Below, one piece after another: positions 1-8,388 of a stretch of DNA of 50,692 bases (its first letter is position 1; each line of letters opens with the position of its first letter). The position numbers were made by a program, and so were the translations under genes. The stretch spans positions 1 to 50,692 of the forward strand of contig JALHNT010000053.1 in the NCBI GenBank assembly GCA_022843385.1, read 5' to 3'. The notes beneath the pieces are model-generated. The model searched no databases, had not been told where the DNA came from, and worked only from the letters and a program-made list of their open reading frames with translations. Source of the stretch: Anaerolineae bacterium (GTDB lineage: Bacteria; Chloroflexota; Anaerolineae; Aggregatilineales; Phototrophicaceae).

Positions 1-14
1 AACACGTGTTTACA
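1..14. other. Candidate parS-like palindrome, copy A (left edge cut)
   Basis: The window opens with AACACGTGTTTACA. The first ten bases are self-complementary. If the four bases before the window are TGTA, the full site is the 18-bp palindrome TGTAAACACGTGTTTACA. It ends 3 nt from the parB stop, the same place where cassette B has a complete 18-bp palindrome with the same outer TGTAA/TTACA arms. A centromere-like ParB site is an inference from position and symmetry. The left four bases are not visible. Confidence 0.5.
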
Positions 15-17
15 ATC

Positions 18-1220
18 TCACTGACTGAACAGGTGTTGTTCGGCTTCATCGAGCAGCTTCCGCAAGGCACTGATCCGTGCTCGCGCCACATCCAGATTTT
101 GCTCCTGTTCGAGTAAGGCTGAAGCGATCTCCTGACCCAGAAGTGGGCTGCTGTTTCTCGAGAGACGCGCCAGCTGAACGGCTGGACGGGAGATCACACG
201 GGAACCGGCGGTTTTGTTCGTTGGCAGCTCACCACCGCTGGCGCAGATCTCCTGCACCTGTTTGCTGGTCAGATTGAGGTCAATGATCTGGCGCACCACC
301 TCAACATGATATTCCGACGACAACGAGACCAGATAACGAAGCTTGCCCTCCTCAATGCCGTAGCGATCCGCCAGTTCCATCGCCTCATCACTCAGGTAGA
401 GCAGTTGCTTGTACTGGCTGAAACGCATCCGGCTGATGCCGCCCATGGCGGCCAGGATGTCGGCGGTGTACTCCTGTTTGGTGCGTAGGTCGAGTTCGAG
501 TGCCTGACGGTAGAAGTCATTCGTCACAGCCGTGGCTGGCAGCTCACAGCCATGCACGGTCAGCAGGAGCAGGGCAGCCTGTCGCGCCAGGGCAATCGCG
601 GTCAGGCCACTGCGGGCAGTGTTTTCGCGCGCTTGACGGAAGATTGAGGCGCGTTCAGCCGGGACGATGAGGCAGGGGAGGCAGCCATCGCCAGTGTAGC
701 CAGGAATGAAGTCCTTCAGCAGCCAACTCGCCCAGTAGCGTCGCTCGCCGGTCTCGATGCGGAATTGCTGGGTAGCTCCTTGCGAGACATCGACCACGGT
801 CAGTGGATTGACCTGCCCATCATCGCGGATGGTGATGGCTAACGTCACCAGATCGGTCAGCAGTACCTCTTCTGGTGATATGGATAGCTTGGTTGGCTCA
901 TCGGTATCCTCATCTGGATTGGGGAGCAGTTCGAGTACCTCGCGGAAGGGACGACCGCGCTGGCGGGCAGCGATTTGTGCCAGCGTCACCAGCTCGCGTA
1001 GTGCCTGGATCGGGGACAGCCTCCCCTGATGGAACAGGAGATGTAGTCGTTCAGGCAGCACGCGCCGCGGCTGGATCGGGTCGGGTCGCACCAGATCGAG
1101 CAGCAGTCGCTCGACCCGGATCCCGTGGGTCTCAAATGACTGCGGGGCAACCGCCAGCAGATCCGGGCTGATCGAGTTGAGCAGGGCATCCAGTTTGTCA
1201 GTAGCATTACGTTTGCTCAT
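18..1220 (-). CDS. parB: ParB-family partition protein, copy A
   Basis: Predicted 400-residue ParB-type centromere-binding protein. The N-terminal ParB domain is recognisable from VRPDPIQPRR (44-53), GQVNPLTVV (135-143) and the ETGERRYWAS block (156-165), equivalent to the GERR nucleotide-binding motif of ParB CTPases. A helix-turn-helix follows at about 245-275, with a putative recognition helix ISRMRFSQYKQLL (262-274). The tail (about 325-400) should form the dimer region. The ATG overlaps the parA stop as ATGA, implying translational coupling. Compared with copy B, residues 1-265 differ at only four positions (25, 75, 89, 136), but 266-400 differ at many, including 266, 269 and 272 in the recognition helix. 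A role in segregating a replicon with ParA is family knowledge; the centromere is inferred. Confidence 0.9.
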   Translation of the reverse strand: MSKRNATDKLDALLNSISPDLLAVAPQSFETHGIRVERLLLDLVRPDPIQPRRVLPERLHLLFHQGRLSPIQALRELVTLAQIAARQRGRPFREVLELLPNPDEDTDEPTKLSISPEEVLLTDLVTLAITIRDDGQVNPLTVVDVSQGATQQFRIETGERRYWASWLLKDFIPGYTGDGCLPCLIVPAERASIFRQARENTARSGLTAIALARQAALLLLTVHGCELPATAVTNDFYRQALELDLRTKQEYTADILAAMGGISRMRFSQYKQLLYLSDEAMELADRYGIEEGKLRYLVSLSSEYHVEVVRQIIDLNLTSKQVQEICASGGELPTNKTAGSRVISRPAVQLARLSRNSSPLLGQEIASALLEQEQNLDVARARISALRKLLDEAEQHLFSQ

Positions 1221-2044
1221 CTGGCACCGCCCTGCAGACAGCGCTGTGCCAGGCTACCAACCAGCCTGAGATACGCGACGCCAGCCGGGGCATGGTAATC
1301 ATAGTGGAAGATGCTCTGATGCTGCTGGTGGGCATAGGACACCGCCTCATTGGCCGGGATGACGCCGCACAACAGCTTGCCGAGCGCCTCATGCCCCCTG
1401 AGTTCATCCAGCAGGTAGCGATGTCCCTTGATGCGGTTGTCCATCTTGGTGACAACGATCCCGCTGACGCGCAGGTGAGGCACGCGCCAGCCCTCGCGCA
1501 CCTCGGTGATCTTCTGCATAACATTCATCAATCCGACGGTTTCGAGGTAGCGCGGCTCAACCGGGACGATAGCATCGGTGCCAGCCACCAGTCCCATTTC
1601 GGTGAGGAGGGAGAAGGATGGACGGGTGTCGATGAAGATGGCAGCATAGTGCTGGGCGAGGTGGCTGAGGGGATCAGCCAGGCGATAGGGTGCGCCAGCG
1701 ACGCTCATCAACTCGCGTTCAGCCCCTTCGAGCAGCGGTGAAGCAGGCAGGACATGCAGATCCGGATCCCAACTGCTTTCGACGATGACCTTCGCCATGA
1801 CGGCTGCCGCCTGGTCGCGCGGAGCCATGAGGACAGCATACAGGCTGTCATCCTGAGCGAAGTCATTGCGACCGGTGGTGACGAGAGTGGCGTGGCACTG
1901 GCTGTCGGTATCGATGAGCAGCACCCGATGGTTGGCTGCTCCCATCTTACGCAGGACGCCACTCAATCCCAGCGCCAGGGTGGTGGCGGAGGTCGACTTG
2001 CCGACCCCGCCCTTGTGATTGGTGAGAACGAACACGCGCGTCAT
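1217..2044 (-). CDS. parA: ParA-family partition ATPase, copy A
   Basis: 275-residue MinD/ParA-type ATPase. The deviant Walker A box KGGVGKST lies near the N-terminus (MTRVFVLTNHKGGVGKSTSA), with IDTDSQCHAT (A' motif) and IFIDTRPSFS (Walker B region) following. I chose the ATG at 2044 rather than the longer open frame to 2206. The duplicate copy starts at the same Met, an AGGAGG lies 11 nt upstream, and the 5' extension is not conserved as protein. ParA ATPases bind nucleoid DNA and move ParB-bound centromeres. The protein differs from copy B at only about eight of 275 positions, far less than the ParB tails differ, so one ParA may serve both ParBs. It overlaps parB by 4 bp. Confidence 0.93.
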   Translation of the reverse strand: MTRVFVLTNHKGGVGKSTSATTLALGLSGVLRKMGAANHRVLLIDTDSQCHATLVTTGRNDFAQDDSLYAVLMAPRDQAAAVMAKVIVESSWDPDLHVLPASPLLEGAERELMSVAGAPYRLADPLSHLAQHYAAIFIDTRPSFSLLTEMGLVAGTDAIVPVEPRYLETVGLMNVMQKITEVREGWRVPHLRVSGIVVTKMDNRIKGHRYLLDELRGHEALGKLLCGVIPANEAVSYAHQQHQSIFHYDYHAPAGVAYLRLVGSLAQRCLQGGAR

Positions 2045-2099
2045 GTTCCCCAGAACCTCCTGAACAACCGAACGAACGATGAGTTGCCGGAAGCCACTC

Positions 2100-2131
2100 T
2101 GACCACCTACACTGATGGGTGGTAGGTCGGT
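2100..2131. promoter_or_regulatory. Imperfect inverted repeat upstream of parA copy A, candidate operator
   Basis: GACCACCTAC is followed, after a short spacer, by GGTGGTAGGTC, an imperfect inverted repeat about 60 bp upstream of the parA start. The surrounding 300 bp is almost identical in cassette B, but this element is replaced there by a different inverted repeat (GACCGC/GCGGGGTC). A cassette-specific operator for autoregulation is an inference. Confidence 0.35.
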
Positions 2132-2224
2132 AGCTTCAGAGCGAAGCGGCGAGCGAATGTAGCTCGTTTCACTTCGCGGCAGCGCGATGTCGGCTCGAAG
2201 GATCAATCGGGATATGCCGAAGCG

Positions 2225-2352
2225 TTATTCGGTTGTGAAGATCAGGGCGTGCAGCTTCTCCCGATCGGGGAAGCTGGTGAGTTCGAGGTATTGGATGAAG
2301 GTCTCAGCCGTTTCGCTCAGTTCATGTTCACTTCCTGTTTCATCAGGGACGC
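2225..2352 (-). pseudogene. Truncated reading-frame tail conserved upstream of parA (copy A)
   Basis: On the minus strand an open frame without a start ends at 2225 with a TAA stop. It encodes a tail reading ELSETAETFIQYLELTSF then PDREKLHALIFTTE. Cassette B keeps the same frame with one substitution (H to N) and the same stop, then both copies diverge at about 2348/34089. It looks like the C-terminus of a gene that once preceded parA and was cut at the repeat boundary. It could instead be untranslated regulatory DNA. The protein family is not recognised. Confidence 0.35.
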
Positions 2353-2366
2353 ACCAAGTAAGAGAA

Positions 2367-2396
2367 GCATTAGTGGTGATCTACTAATGCTTTTTT
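2367..2396 (+). terminator. Rho-independent terminator
   Basis: GCATTAGTGG and CTACTAATGC form a 10-bp stem (one G-T pair) with loop TGAT, followed by TTTTTT. It is well formed on the plus strand, yet no convincing plus-strand gene lies upstream. It may end a non-coding transcript from the parA upstream region, or be left over from a lost gene. The minus side is also pyrimidine-rich, so weak bidirectional activity is possible. Confidence 0.7.
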
Positions 2397-2519
2397 CTTG
2401 CGTAGTGATGCTCGAATCTCGCAGGGTATCCGTCGGTCACCTCGTGAAACACTGACTTAACCATCTTCGTTAAACAAAACATGCGATAAGTGAATTGGAA
2501 TCGCCCATTTGCATTGATT

Positions 2520-3738
2520 ATGACAACTAACAATCACGAGCTTACCATCAGACAAGCGTCACAATGGCTAGAGACGATGCTAATCCTGCCAGATGGCACT
2601 CAGGGCATCTATGAACGGTACCGTATCAACCTCCGGCGCATTAATCCATGGGTGCGCCCTGACTGCTGCATCGAAAGTGGACGGGCGCTTTATGTCGCCG
2701 GGCAGTATCACGGTGATCAGGCACAGATGGAGCGCGGGCTGGCACTGGCGAGCTTTGTCTGCACGATGCAGGATACCAGTGGCGGATTTCTGGATGGGTC
2801 GTTCCCGTTCTACCGCTTTCAGCCGATCATGCTGGACGAACGTGACATTGGCGATAGCTTTGGCATCCCAGACCTACCCAACTTCCGCTGGCATAACGAT
2901 AATGGCAAGATCACTGAATTGATTCTCTGGTTCTACCGCGAAACAGGTGAAATGCGCTTTCGTGAAACGGCCGAGCGGGTGTTGGCGTATCTGCTACGTG
3001 CGCAAGGTGACGACGGCGCGTTCACACACACGGTGCGCGGCGGATTTCGTCGCCTGGGGAGCGGTCGCGCTGCTACGTGCAAACGCGATGGGCATAGGCA
3101 GTCATTATGGCGAGGCGGGGCGCAAGGCGCTGCGTTGGCTCGATGCCCACATGCACCCCAGCGGGCGCATGATGACCGGTTGGGAGACGGCACAGTTTGA
3201 GCCCTGGCGTCCGCCGTCATCAGAGACGGCCCTGGCGCTGCATGCTTTCGCTCAGGGTTACTTCGTATGCCGTGAAGACTGGATGCTGGTGCGCCTCGAT
3301 GCGCTCGCGCAAACACTGATCGCCTGGCAGCACGGCAGTGGTGGCATCCGCAACTGCGATGCTACCTCGCATAATGCAGCGAAGCAGAACGACCCGAATA
3401 TGACTGATCTCGTGTACACGGACGGCTATGCGCTGATCGCCTTGCAGGAAGCGGCTGTTGTGAGCACACACTTGGCAAATCGCACGGCCTATCACACCAC
3501 TGTTGACCGACTGGCAGACTTTTTGCGACTGATTCAGTGTACAGGCGAAGACCCGGTGTGGGACGGAGCGTGGCGTGGCAGTTATCACCTCGAACGCAGG
3601 GTCTGGTATGGGAGCGCTGCACCGGAGAATGATCTCGAAGAGGGCGGCATGAACGCGGTCTACACCGGCTGGTGTATCGCGCCGATTGTGTACGGGTTGT
3701 GGTGCTTCGCCGTATTGAACGATGCAGTCATGCGCTGA
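2520..3738 (+). pseudogene. Glycosidase-like (six-hairpin fold) protein, frameshifted
   Basis: Two overlapping frames make one protein of about 405 residues. The first (ATG at 2520, MTTNNHELTIRQASQWLE) runs to about 3040; the second continues from about 3040 as DFVAWGAVALLRANAMGIG and ends at 3738. One extra base (or two missing) near 3025-3050 separates them. The sequence has repeated aromatic, alanine-rich helical segments typical of the (alpha/alpha)6 toroid of unsaturated uronyl hydrolases and related glycosidases (for example TDGYALIALQEAAV). The exact family is uncertain. No signal peptide or clear ribosome-binding site is visible. It converges on the sugar-importer operon. Whether the shift is real or a sequencing error cannot be told here. 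Confidence 0.6.
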
Positions 3739-3745
3739 ACTGCAA

Positions 3746-4648
3746 TCACCCCTTCAACCCGGACATAACCATCCCTTGCACGAAGTAACGCTGGAAGAAC
3801 AGAACGAGCAGCGCCACCGGCAGCGTTGCCAGCGTCGAAACCGCCATCGCTGCCGCCCACAATGGACGGGACTGATAAGGCAGGCTGAATGCCTGCATCC
3901 CAACCGGCAGCGTGTAAAGTTCCGGGCTTTGTACGATGATCAGGGGCCACAGGAAATTGTTCCAGCTAAACAGAAAGATGATGATGGCGAGGCTGGCAGA
4001 GGCCGGCGCGAGCAGGGGAAACACGATGCGCCAGAAGATGCGTGGTTCGCTTGCGCCGTCGATACGCGCCGCGTCCAGCAGCTCATCTGGAATGCCATAG
4101 GCGAACTGACGCATCAGGAAGACACCGAAAGCATTCATGATGCCCGGCATGATCAGCCCCCAGTAGCTATCCGTCCAGCCAAAAGCGCGCATCTGCACAT
4201 ACAGCGGCACGACCAATATCTGGAACGGGATCATCAACGTGCTGAGGACAAAGAAGAAATAAATCTGCTTGAAGCGAAAATTGAACTTTGCGAAGCCATA
4301 CCCCGCCATCGCCGAGCAGAACACCGTCACAACTACATTGATGGCAGCGATGAACGCGCTGTTAAAGAAGAAGCGCCCAATCGGTTGGTACTCAAACGCA
4401 CGTTCGTACTGGGCAACACCCTGGAATTGCTCTGGCAGCCAGTGAAACGGCGTCGCCAGGATTTCTTCTTCTGCCTTAAAGCTGCCTGTCACCATAAAAT
4501 AAAGCGGGAACCCGAACGCCAGCGCCAGCGCCAGCGCGATCAGAAATAGCATTGCCTTCTGGGTGAACTTGTGTATGCGCGTCGCGGTGAGGGTGCGCGT
4601 GTCTGGAGTTGAGACGGCTGGCGGTGGGAGAAGTGTTGAGTTGCTCAT
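3746..4648 (-). CDS. Carbohydrate ABC transporter permease, MalG type
   Basis: 300-residue inner-membrane permease with six hydrophobic segments and the conserved cytoplasmic loop DAARIDGASEPRIFWR near residues 195-210, which contacts the ATPase. It belongs to the CUT1 (MalG/UgpE) family and pairs with the MalF-type permease 12 bp upstream and the family-1 binding protein. No ATPase gene is in this operon, so it probably shares an MsmX/UgpC-like ATPase encoded elsewhere, as is common for CUT1 systems. It is the last gene of the operon and converges on the frameshifted glycosidase-like gene with a 7-bp gap. The substrate is unknown; an amino sugar or its oligomer is suggested by the neighbours. 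Confidence 0.92.
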   Translation of the reverse strand: MSNSTLLPPPAVSTPDTRTLTATRIHKFTQKAMLFLIALALALAFGFPLYFMVTGSFKAEEEILATPFHWLPEQFQGVAQYERAFEYQPIGRFFFNSAFIAAINVVVTVFCSAMAGYGFAKFNFRFKQIYFFFVLSTLMIPFQILVVPLYVQMRAFGWTDSYWGLIMPGIMNAFGVFLMRQFAYGIPDELLDAARIDGASEPRIFWRIVFPLLAPASASLAIIIFLFSWNNFLWPLIIVQSPELYTLPVGMQAFSLPYQSRPLWAAAMAVSTLATLPVALLVLFFQRYFVQGMVMSGLKG

Positions 4649-4660
4649 GAGCCGATCTCC

Positions 4661-5593
4661 CTATTGCAGCGAATAATCTTTGCTGCGCCCCCAGGCCAGT
4701 TGCAGAACCGTGACGAGCAGAATGATGATGAAAAGGACTACGGACGCGGCAGCAGCTTCACCCATTTTGAAGTATTGAAATCCGAGCTTCCAGATCAGCA
4801 AGCCGAGTGTAGTGTTGACATCAACCGGACCGCCTTGATTGGGGCTGATGATGTATTGCAGGGTGAAACCCTGGAAGGCATTGATGGTCGAAATGGCAGA
4901 GACGAAAATAGCAGTTGGGCGTAGCAATGGTAGCTCAATGCGCCAGAAGAACTGGACAGCGTTAGCACCGTCGACTCGCGCAGCATCGCGTATTTCTTCC
5001 GGAATGCCGGTTAAGCCCGCCAGCCAGATGAGCATGTAGAACGGGATCGTTGTCCAGGCGTTGGCGACAATGATGGTGATGGGTGACAGCGCGACATCAT
5101 TCAGCCAGCGGATTTCGCCTACACCAAAGAGCGAACCCGCGAACCACGTCATGACGCCATTGGGGTGGAACAATACACGCCAGATGATGGAGACGACGAC
5201 TAGCGAGGGCAGCAGCGGCGAGATGAAGATCAGCCGCAGCAATTCACGACCAGGAAAGCGCTCGAAAAAGAGCTTTGCTGCCAGCAGCGAAAGTATCCAG
5301 ACCGGGAGTGTGCTGCCCGCGACGAAGCCGAGCGTGGCGACAATCGAACGCTGGAACAGCCGGTCACTTAAAAGCCCCTCAAAGTTTTCCAGCCCGATGA
5401 AGCGCGGCGCACGCAGCAGGTTAAAGTCAGTCATGCTCAAGTAGAAGCCGCTGAGTATCGGGAAGATGTAGAAGATCGCAAAAAACAGCACAGTCGGCAG
5501 CACAAAAACCAATCCCCACCGATTGCGGTTGCGCAGATAGGTCGCCTGCCGAGGGGTGCGCTGCTGTATGTTAAACGCCGGAATTGCAGTCAT
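4661..5593 (-). CDS. Carbohydrate ABC transporter permease, MalF type
   Basis: 310-residue CUT1 permease. A cytoplasmic N-terminus (rich in Arg up to RNRNRWG) precedes six membrane segments, starting with LVFVLPTVLFFAIFYIFPIL. The loop DAARVDGANAVQFFWRI (about 205-221) is the EAA motif that docks onto the ATPase. It follows the binding-protein gene after a 63-nt gap holding a strong hairpin, and precedes the MalG-type gene by 12 nt. It should form the MalFG-like heterodimer with that partner in the cytoplasmic membrane. Confidence 0.92.
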   Translation of the reverse strand: MTAIPAFNIQQRTPRQATYLRNRNRWGLVFVLPTVLFFAIFYIFPILSGFYLSMTDFNLLRAPRFIGLENFEGLLSDRLFQRSIVATLGFVAGSTLPVWILSLLAAKLFFERFPGRELLRLIFISPLLPSLVVVSIIWRVLFHPNGVMTWFAGSLFGVGEIRWLNDVALSPITIIVANAWTTIPFYMLIWLAGLTGIPEEIRDAARVDGANAVQFFWRIELPLLRPTAIFVSAISTINAFQGFTLQYIISPNQGGPVDVNTTLGLLIWKLGFQYFKMGEAAAASVVLFIIILLVTVLQLAWGRSKDYSLQ

Positions 5594-5625
5594 GCTGCCA
5601 CCCTCAAGAACGTTTTGACTGAAGA

Positions 5626-5647
5626 GGGGCGTACGGTTGTACGCCCC
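5626..5647 (-). other. Intercistronic hairpin between binding protein and permease
   Basis: GGGGCGTAC-GGTT-GTACGCCCC is a perfect 9-bp stem with a 4-nt loop. It starts 9 nt past the stop of the binding-protein gene. No T-run follows on the minus strand, so it is more likely an mRNA 3'-end stabiliser or partial attenuator than a full terminator. The other two importer operons in this window have a hairpin in the equivalent place. Confidence 0.75.
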
Positions 5648-5656
5648 AGAATAAGT

Positions 5657-6970
5657 TTAGCTGCCTGCTTCCATCGCGCCCATGATCACATCATTGACTT
5701 CGGGACCAGTCTCCGCCAGCACCGTCGCGATGTCTTCGCCGCCACTAATCACGCGGTCGCGCGCCCGTTGAAGCACATCTGCCGATTCCGTCCAGGCTGG
5801 GATGAGCGGCGTGTAGAAGCTGACGCTCATCTCGGCCAGGAACGTTGGCATCACCGGGTCTTCGAGGAAGGTGTCGGTCGAGGTGAAATCGACGCGCGGC
5901 TGGAATAAGCCTGCTTCCGTCAATGCGCGGTCAGGCGTGCTGGTCAGGTAGTTAATCAGCTTCCATCCGGCGGCCTGCACTTCCGGCTCGGAGAATGCGT
6001 TGACCATCAGGAAGTAAGCATAGAGCGCGAACCCGTTGTCATTGACCGCATTTTCCCAACGCGGCACCGGATGGACGCTCCAGTCGATGCCAGCCTCTTC
6101 GATCAGTGGCACGCCCCAATTACCCTGCGAGCAATCGATGGCGACTTCCTTATTCCAGAAGCCTGTGCGTGGATCGGTGTACTGCGGACCGCCCAGATTC
6201 CAGGTGTTCGCCCAGTCATTCCAGTACTGCATGACCTGCGCCACTTGCGGTGTGTCGATAGTAGCGGTCATCGACGCCTGGTCGATCATTGATGCGCCCA
6301 ACTGGCGTACCATCGGATCGAACTGGAGATACATCATGATCGATGCGCCCCACTGGAAGTCGAAACCGCGCTGGGTGGGTACACCGTTGGCATCGCGGAT
6401 CGTCAGTTGTTCCGCCACATCGCGCATCTCTTCCCACGTGGTTGGGAAGTCGGTTGCCGCATCCAGACCTGCAGCGGCGAACATCTCATTGTTAGCGTAA
6501 CAGGCATAGACGCTCAATTCTGTCGGAATGCCGAACAACTGCTCATCAAAGGTTGCGCCCGCCAGGAACGCCGCCGCCGAATCACCATATAGTGCGTAAA
6601 TGTCGTCGAGGCTTTCCACCCCAAAAGCCACTGGATCAACTGGCGCTAACAGCTCGGATGCATGGAACTCGCCCATGAATGCCGTCCATTGGTTGAAAAC
6701 ATCCGGACCTTCGCCAGATGCCAGCCCCGTATTCAGGCGTGTGTCAAATTCCGCGTTTTCGATAATGACGAGTTCAACATCAATATCGGGATTGTCGGCT
6801 TCAAAGCGGGCGATATTTTCTTCGTCCAGTGGGACGCGCGGTTCGTGATTGTGCATCCAAACAGTCACAACTGTGCGATCTTGTGCCAGCACGCTGACAC
6901 TTGTGACAACAAGCAGCACCAATAGGCTGAGTGTGGCCAGAACGCGGAACATCAATTTGCTCGGTTTCAT
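5657..6970 (-). CDS. Extracellular sugar-binding protein, family 1
   Basis: Predicted 437-residue solute-binding lipoprotein-like or secreted protein of the CUT1 family. The N-terminus MKPSKLMFRVLATLSLLVLL ends in an Ala-Gln site (SVLAQDR), a typical signal peptide; no lipobox Cys is seen. The mature part begins RTVVTVWMHNHEPRVPL and has the usual family-1 pattern, with a FEADNPDIDVE block and a GPDVFNQW hinge-side motif. I chose ATG 6970 over GTG 6979 because GAGGTG lies 6 nt upstream of it. It delivers sugar to the two permeases downstream. The upstream genes (NanE, aminotransferase, ceramidase-like hydrolases) suggest an amino-sugar or N-acylated ligand, which is inference. Confidence 0.92.
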   Translation of the reverse strand: MKPSKLMFRVLATLSLLVLLVVTSVSVLAQDRTVVTVWMHNHEPRVPLDEENIARFEADNPDIDVELVIIENAEFDTRLNTGLASGEGPDVFNQWTAFMGEFHASELLAPVDPVAFGVESLDDIYALYGDSAAAFLAGATFDEQLFGIPTELSVYACYANNEMFAAAGLDAATDFPTTWEEMRDVAEQLTIRDANGVPTQRGFDFQWGASIMMYLQFDPMVRQLGASMIDQASMTATIDTPQVAQVMQYWNDWANTWNLGGPQYTDPRTGFWNKEVAIDCSQGNWGVPLIEEAGIDWSVHPVPRWENAVNDNGFALYAYFLMVNAFSEPEVQAAGWKLINYLTSTPDRALTEAGLFQPRVDFTSTDTFLEDPVMPTFLAEMSVSFYTPLIPAWTESADVLQRARDRVISGGEDIATVLAETGPEVNDVIMGAMEAGS

Positions 6971-7041
6971 CAGTCTCACCTCTTCAATTCACTCATGTCG
7001 ATAAACAACGACTGGAACGATTGTACAGTTCTGCAATCACG

Positions 7042-8373
7042 TCATGGTGCCTCCTTTCGCTCATTGATGTCTGGTGGCGTTCGCAAATCCGAGACAGACA
7101 GATCTTGCGCCAGATGGAACGCAGCGTCGAGAAGTTGGGTGCCTGCGCCCGGCGCAACCACCGCCATAGCGGTTTCGTAGCCATCGTCGGTCGTATCGGT
7201 GGGGACATAGCCAATGTAATCATTAGCATAACCTGCGATCAAAACGGACATTGGAAAACACCAGCGACGGACCATCAAACCATAGGCAACAAACATCTCG
7301 CCCGGAAAAGTCAGCATCAACGTGTCACCGATCCGGATCCCTTGCAGCTCGGTCACTATGTCAGCCTTAGGGCTACCGTCCGTGTTCAGCGCAATCCGGA
7401 GTCCCATTGCCTCCGCTTGCAGGGGAGCATATTCATGTGCGTTGGTTGCGCGGGCGATTTGATCCTGCACGATCTGCTGCCGCTGCAAAAGCGCCTGGCG
7501 ATCGGCATTATGTTTGCGCTTCACCTTGATGAATGTGTGTGTTGCCATGAGATTCGTTGCAACGACCAGCGTGGCATCCATCAGGTCAAAGCTGGCGCTC
7601 ACGCATGTTGCCAACCGTGCCATCTCGGCAAAGGTGGCGGCACGGCGCGTGAAGCGTGTGCTGATATCGCCCGCCGCCCCCGTCAACCCGACGACAACCG
7701 CGCCTTGCCAGCGAGCTTCTAACTGCCGGCAGATTGCGCCAGTCAAATCGGCAGAATAGAACAGGTTATCCGCACCCAACACTGTCGGGTGACAGGCAAT
7801 GCTGTAAAGGCAGGCAATCACTTCGCCAGATGTTCGTTGGAACGCCAGATAAGGGACATCGGTATCGACCACACCATTCGGGTGATGACGATTACACGCA
7901 ACACCACTGGCAGAAGCAGACCCCGCCAGCACGCGCACCGGTTGTCGTGCATTCTGTGCCACTGTTGCCGCCTCGACGCAGGCATCCACCCAAGCGTCGG
8001 CAAGGCTTGCATCATAACGACCCAGGTAGTCATTGGCAGCAGGGAGCGCCGGTGTGTGCGTCAGCCCTGCTGGACCGGAGTGGGTATGCGTTGCCGCGAC
8101 AAGGATCCGAGCGAGTGGCAGGGCAAGTGCCGTGCCAACCCGCTCACGAATGCGGGTCGTCAGGGCCGGATCGACACAGATGACTTCGCAGACCAGCAGA
8201 CAGACGGTGATAGCCTCGTCAGAGATGACGATCGCACGTACATGCAGCGGATCATGCACACCCTGTGCGAGACCGGTGCGGGCCGCATAGCCTGCCATCG
8301 GTTGGTGCAGCGCAAGCGACACCGTTTGCCGTGCTGCCCCTACTTGCCAGTATATGCCGTCTATCCCGCTCAC
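7042..8373 (-). CDS. Neutral/alkaline ceramidase-like hydrolase, first paralogue
   Basis: 443 residues, family of neutral/alkaline non-lysosomal ceramidases (N-terminal domain). Visible motifs are the metal-site AATHTHSGPAG, the CHPTVLG block and TGAAGDIS, which matches the GDxSPN region of the family. Family members are zinc amidases, but many bacterial homologues have no tested substrate. Unlike secreted ceramidases it has no signal peptide, so it should act in the cytoplasm. The GTG start at 8373 lies 15 bp after its paralogue; a later start is possible. The gene lies between an identical-family paralogue and a sugar-binding protein gene, which suggests removal of an acyl group from an imported N-acyl amino sugar rather than ceramide cleavage (inference). 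Confidence 0.8.
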   Translation of the reverse strand: MSGIDGIYWQVGAARQTVSLALHQPMAGYAARTGLAQGVHDPLHVRAIVISDEAITVCLLVCEVICVDPALTTRIRERVGTALALPLARILVAATHTHSGPAGLTHTPALPAANDYLGRYDASLADAWVDACVEAATVAQNARQPVRVLAGSASASGVACNRHHPNGVVDTDVPYLAFQRTSGEVIACLYSIACHPTVLGADNLFYSADLTGAICRQLEARWQGAVVVGLTGAAGDISTRFTRRAATFAEMARLATCVSASFDLMDATLVVATNLMATHTFIKVKRKHNADRQALLQRQQIVQDQIARATNAHEYAPLQAEAMGLRIALNTDGSPKADIVTELQGIRIGDTLMLTFPGEMFVAYGLMVRRWCFPMSVLIAGYANDYIGYVPTDTTDDGYETAMAVVAPGAGTQLLDAAFHLAQDLSVSDLRTPPDINERKEAP

Positions 8374-8388
8374 GGATGCCCCACTGAA

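Larger units (their letters stand above)
1..2348 (-). repeat. Partition cassette A, direct-repeat copy 1
   Basis: This stretch (palindrome, parB, parA and about 300 bp upstream of parA) is repeated in the same orientation at 31737-34089, with an almost constant offset of 31739-31741 bp. Identity is very high across parA, the first two-thirds of parB and most of the upstream region. It drops in the last third of parB, in the palindrome, and in a 30-bp upstream inverted repeat. Homology fades just after 2348, where the flanking sequences become unrelated. The repeat may extend left of the window. Confidence 0.9.

Noticed and set aside
18..1220. Plus-strand open frames inside both parB genes (for example 757-1029 and 32496-32768)
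   Set aside because: They are conserved only because parB is conserved on the other strand; they have no start signals.
2044..2206. 55-residue N-terminal extension of parA copy A
   Set aside because: Cassette B does not keep this frame as protein, and both copies have AGGAGG before the inner ATG.
3722..4549. 275-codon plus-strand frame opposite the MalG-type permease
   Set aside because: Its sequence is rich in Arg, His and Gln, as expected for the shadow of a membrane protein; the permease is unmistakable.
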